Part shown: positions 60,619-62,451 of the stretch, piece after piece
Numbering within the stretch: position 1 is the stretch's first letter
Layout: the number at the start of each line of letters is the position of its first letter
Origin: Bacteroidota bacterium
GTDB taxonomy: Bacteria; Bacteroidota; Bacteroidia; Flavobacteriales; Weeksellaceae
Reading direction: 5' to 3'
Length of the DNA: 62,451 nucleotides
NCBI GenBank assembly: GCA_023411265.1
Contig: JAEYOX010000070.1
Span: 1-62,451, forward strand
The notes under the pieces: model-generated
Database searches by the model: none
What the model was told of the DNA's origin: nothing
What the model saw: only the letters and a program-made list of their open reading frames with translations
Program-made: the position numbers and the translations under genes

Positions 60619-62451
60619 TCAGATTTTGCTAACTTTTACGTTAAAGGGAATCTCATCAATCTCGATCCTGTCATAATCTGTGAGTGAATTTACAATTTCT
60701 ATTTTATCTGACAATACTTCGTCTGAAATATATTGTTGATTCTTGAGAATTTCTGTTTCAAACGGTGAGTTCTCTTCTATCTGAATTGAAATTCTGTCGG
60801 TTAAGTCAAAATCCTTTTCTTTCCTTAGATTTTGGATTCGGTTGACAAATTCTCGGGCAATTCCTTCCGATTTGAGTTCTTCAGTTACGGTCAGGTCTAG
60901 TGCAACGGTAATTTTCCCTTCGCTGGCTACCGTCCATCCCGGAATATCTTTGGTTGTTATTTCCACATCTTCCAGACGAATTTCGTGGCCGGATACGGTC
61001 ATGCTTCCGGTTCTCTCAAGGTTAGCAATTTGTTCGCTGCTCAATGAAGAAATTTCTGCACCTACGGTTTTCATGTCTTTTCCAAGTCTTGAACCAAGTG
61101 TTTTAAAATTGGGCTTAATCTGTTTTACAATCAGATGCGACGCTTCTTCAGCATTGATGAGCTGTAGTTCTTTCACGTTCACTTCCTGTTTTATAAGATC
61201 GGAAACCGCCACTATTTGTTTCTCTAATTTTTGATCCAGTACAGGAATCATTACTTTCTGAAGCGGCTGCCGGACTTTGATATTCTCTTTTTTTCTGAGT
61301 GAAAATACCATGGAAGTGACCGTTTGCGCCAAATGCGTTTTTTCTACCAGATCCTTATCTATTATGCTTTCTTCGGCTATCGGAAAATCTGTTAAATGTA
61401 CAGACGTAGCTGTGTCTTTTCCGGTTACGATATTCAGATCCTGATAGAGGCGATCCATAAAGAAAGGCGCAATGGGCGCAGAAAGTTTCGCTACAGTTTC
61501 CAGACAGGTGTAAAGTGTTTGGTAGGCAGAAATTTTATCAGCAGAATAGTCGCCTTTCCAGAATCGCCTTCTGCACAATCTTACGTACCAGTTGCTTAGG
61601 TTGTCATTCACGAAAGTGTTGATGGCTCTTGCTACCTTTGTTGGTTCATAATCTTCGTAAAATTCCTTTACTTCTTTTATGAGGATATTCAGTTCCGAAA
61701 GAATCCACCGGTCGATTTCAGGACGGTTCTCCACGTCTTTCTCTTCATATTTAAAACCATCTACATTGGCATAAAGCGCAAAAAAGGAATACGTATTGTA
61801 AAGCGTTCCGAAGAATTTTCTCCGCACTTCATCAATTCCTTCCACATCAAATTTCAGATTTTCCCACGGGTTCGCATTGGAAATCATGTACCAGCGCGTC
61901 GCATCCGGCCCGTATTTTTTCAAAGTTTCAAATGGATCTACAGCATTTCCAAGGCGTTTTGACATTTTCTGTCCGTTTTTGTCCAGAACCAAACCGTTGG
62001 AAACCACATTTTTATAGGCAACGGAATCGAAAACTGAAGTTGCAATCGCATGCAGCGTATAAAACCAGCCACGGGTTTGATCGACACCTTCTGCAATAAA
62101 ATCGGCAGGAAATGCTTTTTTCTTGTCAATTAATTCTTTATTTTCAAAAGGATAATGTAGCTGCGCATACGGCATTGCGCCGGAATCGAACCATACGTCG
62201 ATCAAATCGCTTTCGCGCTTCATGGGCTTTCCGGAATTGGAAACAAGGATGATTTCGTCCACATAATTTTTATGAAGATCTACTTTTGCATAGTTTTCAT
62301 CGGACATATTTCCGATTTCAAAATCTGAAAAAGGATTTTCTGTCATCATTCCTGCGGCGACGGATTTTTCAATTTCAGAATAAAGTTCTTCTACGGATCC
62401 GATGATTTTCTCTTCTTTCAAGTCTGCACTTCTCCAGATAGGCAGCGGTAT
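60619..62451 (-). CDS. ileS: Isoleucyl-tRNA synthetase, C-terminal part (continues past window)
   Basis: About 610 codons of IleS lie here; the frame is open to the window edge, where it reads IPLPIWRSADLKEEK. It shows the IleS motif DVWFDSGAMPYAQLHYP, the catalytic KMSKR in GQKMSKRLGN, WYMISNANPWENLKF, and an anticodon-binding and C-terminal domain ending FNVKVSKI. The KMSKR form and the end suggest the type 2 (eukaryote-like) class. The first half (HIGH motif, editing domain start) lies right of the window. Confidence 0.95.
   Translation of the reverse strand: MPLPIWRSADLKEEKIIGSVEELYSEIEKSVAAGMMTENPFSDFEIGNMSDENYAKVDLHKNYVDEIILVSNSGKPMKRESDLIDVWFDSGAMPYAQLHYPFENKELIDKKKAFPADFIAEGVDQTRGWFYTLHAIATSVFDSVAYKNVVSNGLVLDKNGQKMSKRLGNAVDPFETLKKYGPDATRWYMISNANPWENLKFDVEGIDEVRRKFFGTLYNTYSFFALYANVDGFKYEEKDVENRPEIDRWILSELNILIKEVKEFYEDYEPTKVARAINTFVNDNLSNWYVRLCRRRFWKGDYSADKISAYQTLYTCLETVAKLSAPIAPFFMDRLYQDLNIVTGKDTATSVHLTDFPIAEESIIDKDLVEKTHLAQTVTSMVFSLRKKENIKVRQPLQKVMIPVLDQKLEKQIVAVSDLIKQEVNVKELQLINAEEASHLIVKQIKPNFKTLGSRLGKDMKTVGAEISSLSSEQIANLERTGSMTVSGHEIRLEDVEITTKDIPGWTVASEGKITVALDLTVTEELKSEGIAREFVNRIQNLRKEKDFDLTDRISIQIEENSPFETEILKNQQYISDEVLSDKIEIVNSLTDYDRIEIDEIPFNVKVSKI

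Noticed and set aside
1..62451. tRNA, rRNA, CRISPR arrays, insertion sequences or prophage
   Set aside because: I saw no T-loop motifs, spaced direct repeats of CRISPR type, transposase or phage structural genes; absence is by eye, not by a search program.

Overview
The window is about 62 kb of a Bacteroidetes chromosome, most likely family Weeksellaceae (the Chryseobacterium/Kaistella group). Three kinds of evidence point there. Promoters carry the Bacteroidetes -7 box TAnnTTTG instead of a sigma70 -10 box. The protein families are typical of the group: tandem S46 dipeptidyl-peptidases, a Cys-poor DksA relative, a SecA with a long N-terminal insertion, DUF4251, DUF6122 and DUF6576 proteins. 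Many secreted products are lipoproteins with a Cys lipobox. I see no rRNA, tRNA, insertion sequence, prophage or CRISPR array. Gene order and base composition look like ordinary core chromosome, except for one odd non-coding patch near 46 kb.

Layout. 0-7 kb: start of uvrB (leaving the window on the left), a PQQ sugar dehydrogenase lipoprotein, tryptophanase, miaE with a DUF502 membrane protein, an acyltransferase, and rplU-rpmA. 7-16 kb: an 829-residue AsmA-like envelope protein, a DUF2797 protein, a nucleotide-sugar epimerase, secA and a ROK kinase. 16-26 kb: fumC, a PpiD-like chaperone, lon, surE, a C-terminal processing protease and a Cu/Zn superoxide dismutase. 26-33 kb: prfA, two small lipoproteins, two thioredoxin-fold proteins, methylmalonyl-CoA mutase and its GTPase MeaB. 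33-43 kb: an M48 protease lipoprotein, an MlaE-MlaF-beta-barrel operon, a sugar transferase, and a pgi-methyltransferase-folD-queE operon. 43-49 kb: class I fumarase, a YkgJ protein divergent from a truncated hemoglobin, and an hflX-alkD-DUF6122 operon. 49-54 kb: two tandem DPP7-type S46 peptidases. 54-62 kb: an MCE protein in one run with a membrane Fe-S redox pair, then trpS, lspA, a DksA relative and the C-terminal half of ileS.

How the genes work together. Much of the window serves the envelope: SecA exports proteins, LspA matures lipoproteins, PpiD-like, M48 and CTP proteins handle folding and proteolysis outside the cytoplasm, and MlaEF/MCE parts suggest lipid transport. The S46 peptidases, tryptophanase, methylmalonyl-CoA mutase/MeaB and fumarases fit a life on peptides and amino acids feeding the TCA cycle. 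I did not find an obvious new defence or mobile system. The most interesting signals are: an MCE lipid-transport gene linked to a DsrMK/Hdr-like redox pair; an outer-membrane barrel overlapping mlaF; several promoters whose -7 box lies 4-5 bases from the start codon, suggesting leaderless mRNAs; a perfect palindrome in front of lon; metal-site losses in a ROK kinase and a DksA relative; and an 11-12 bp periodic repeat patch at 45.96-46.04 kb.
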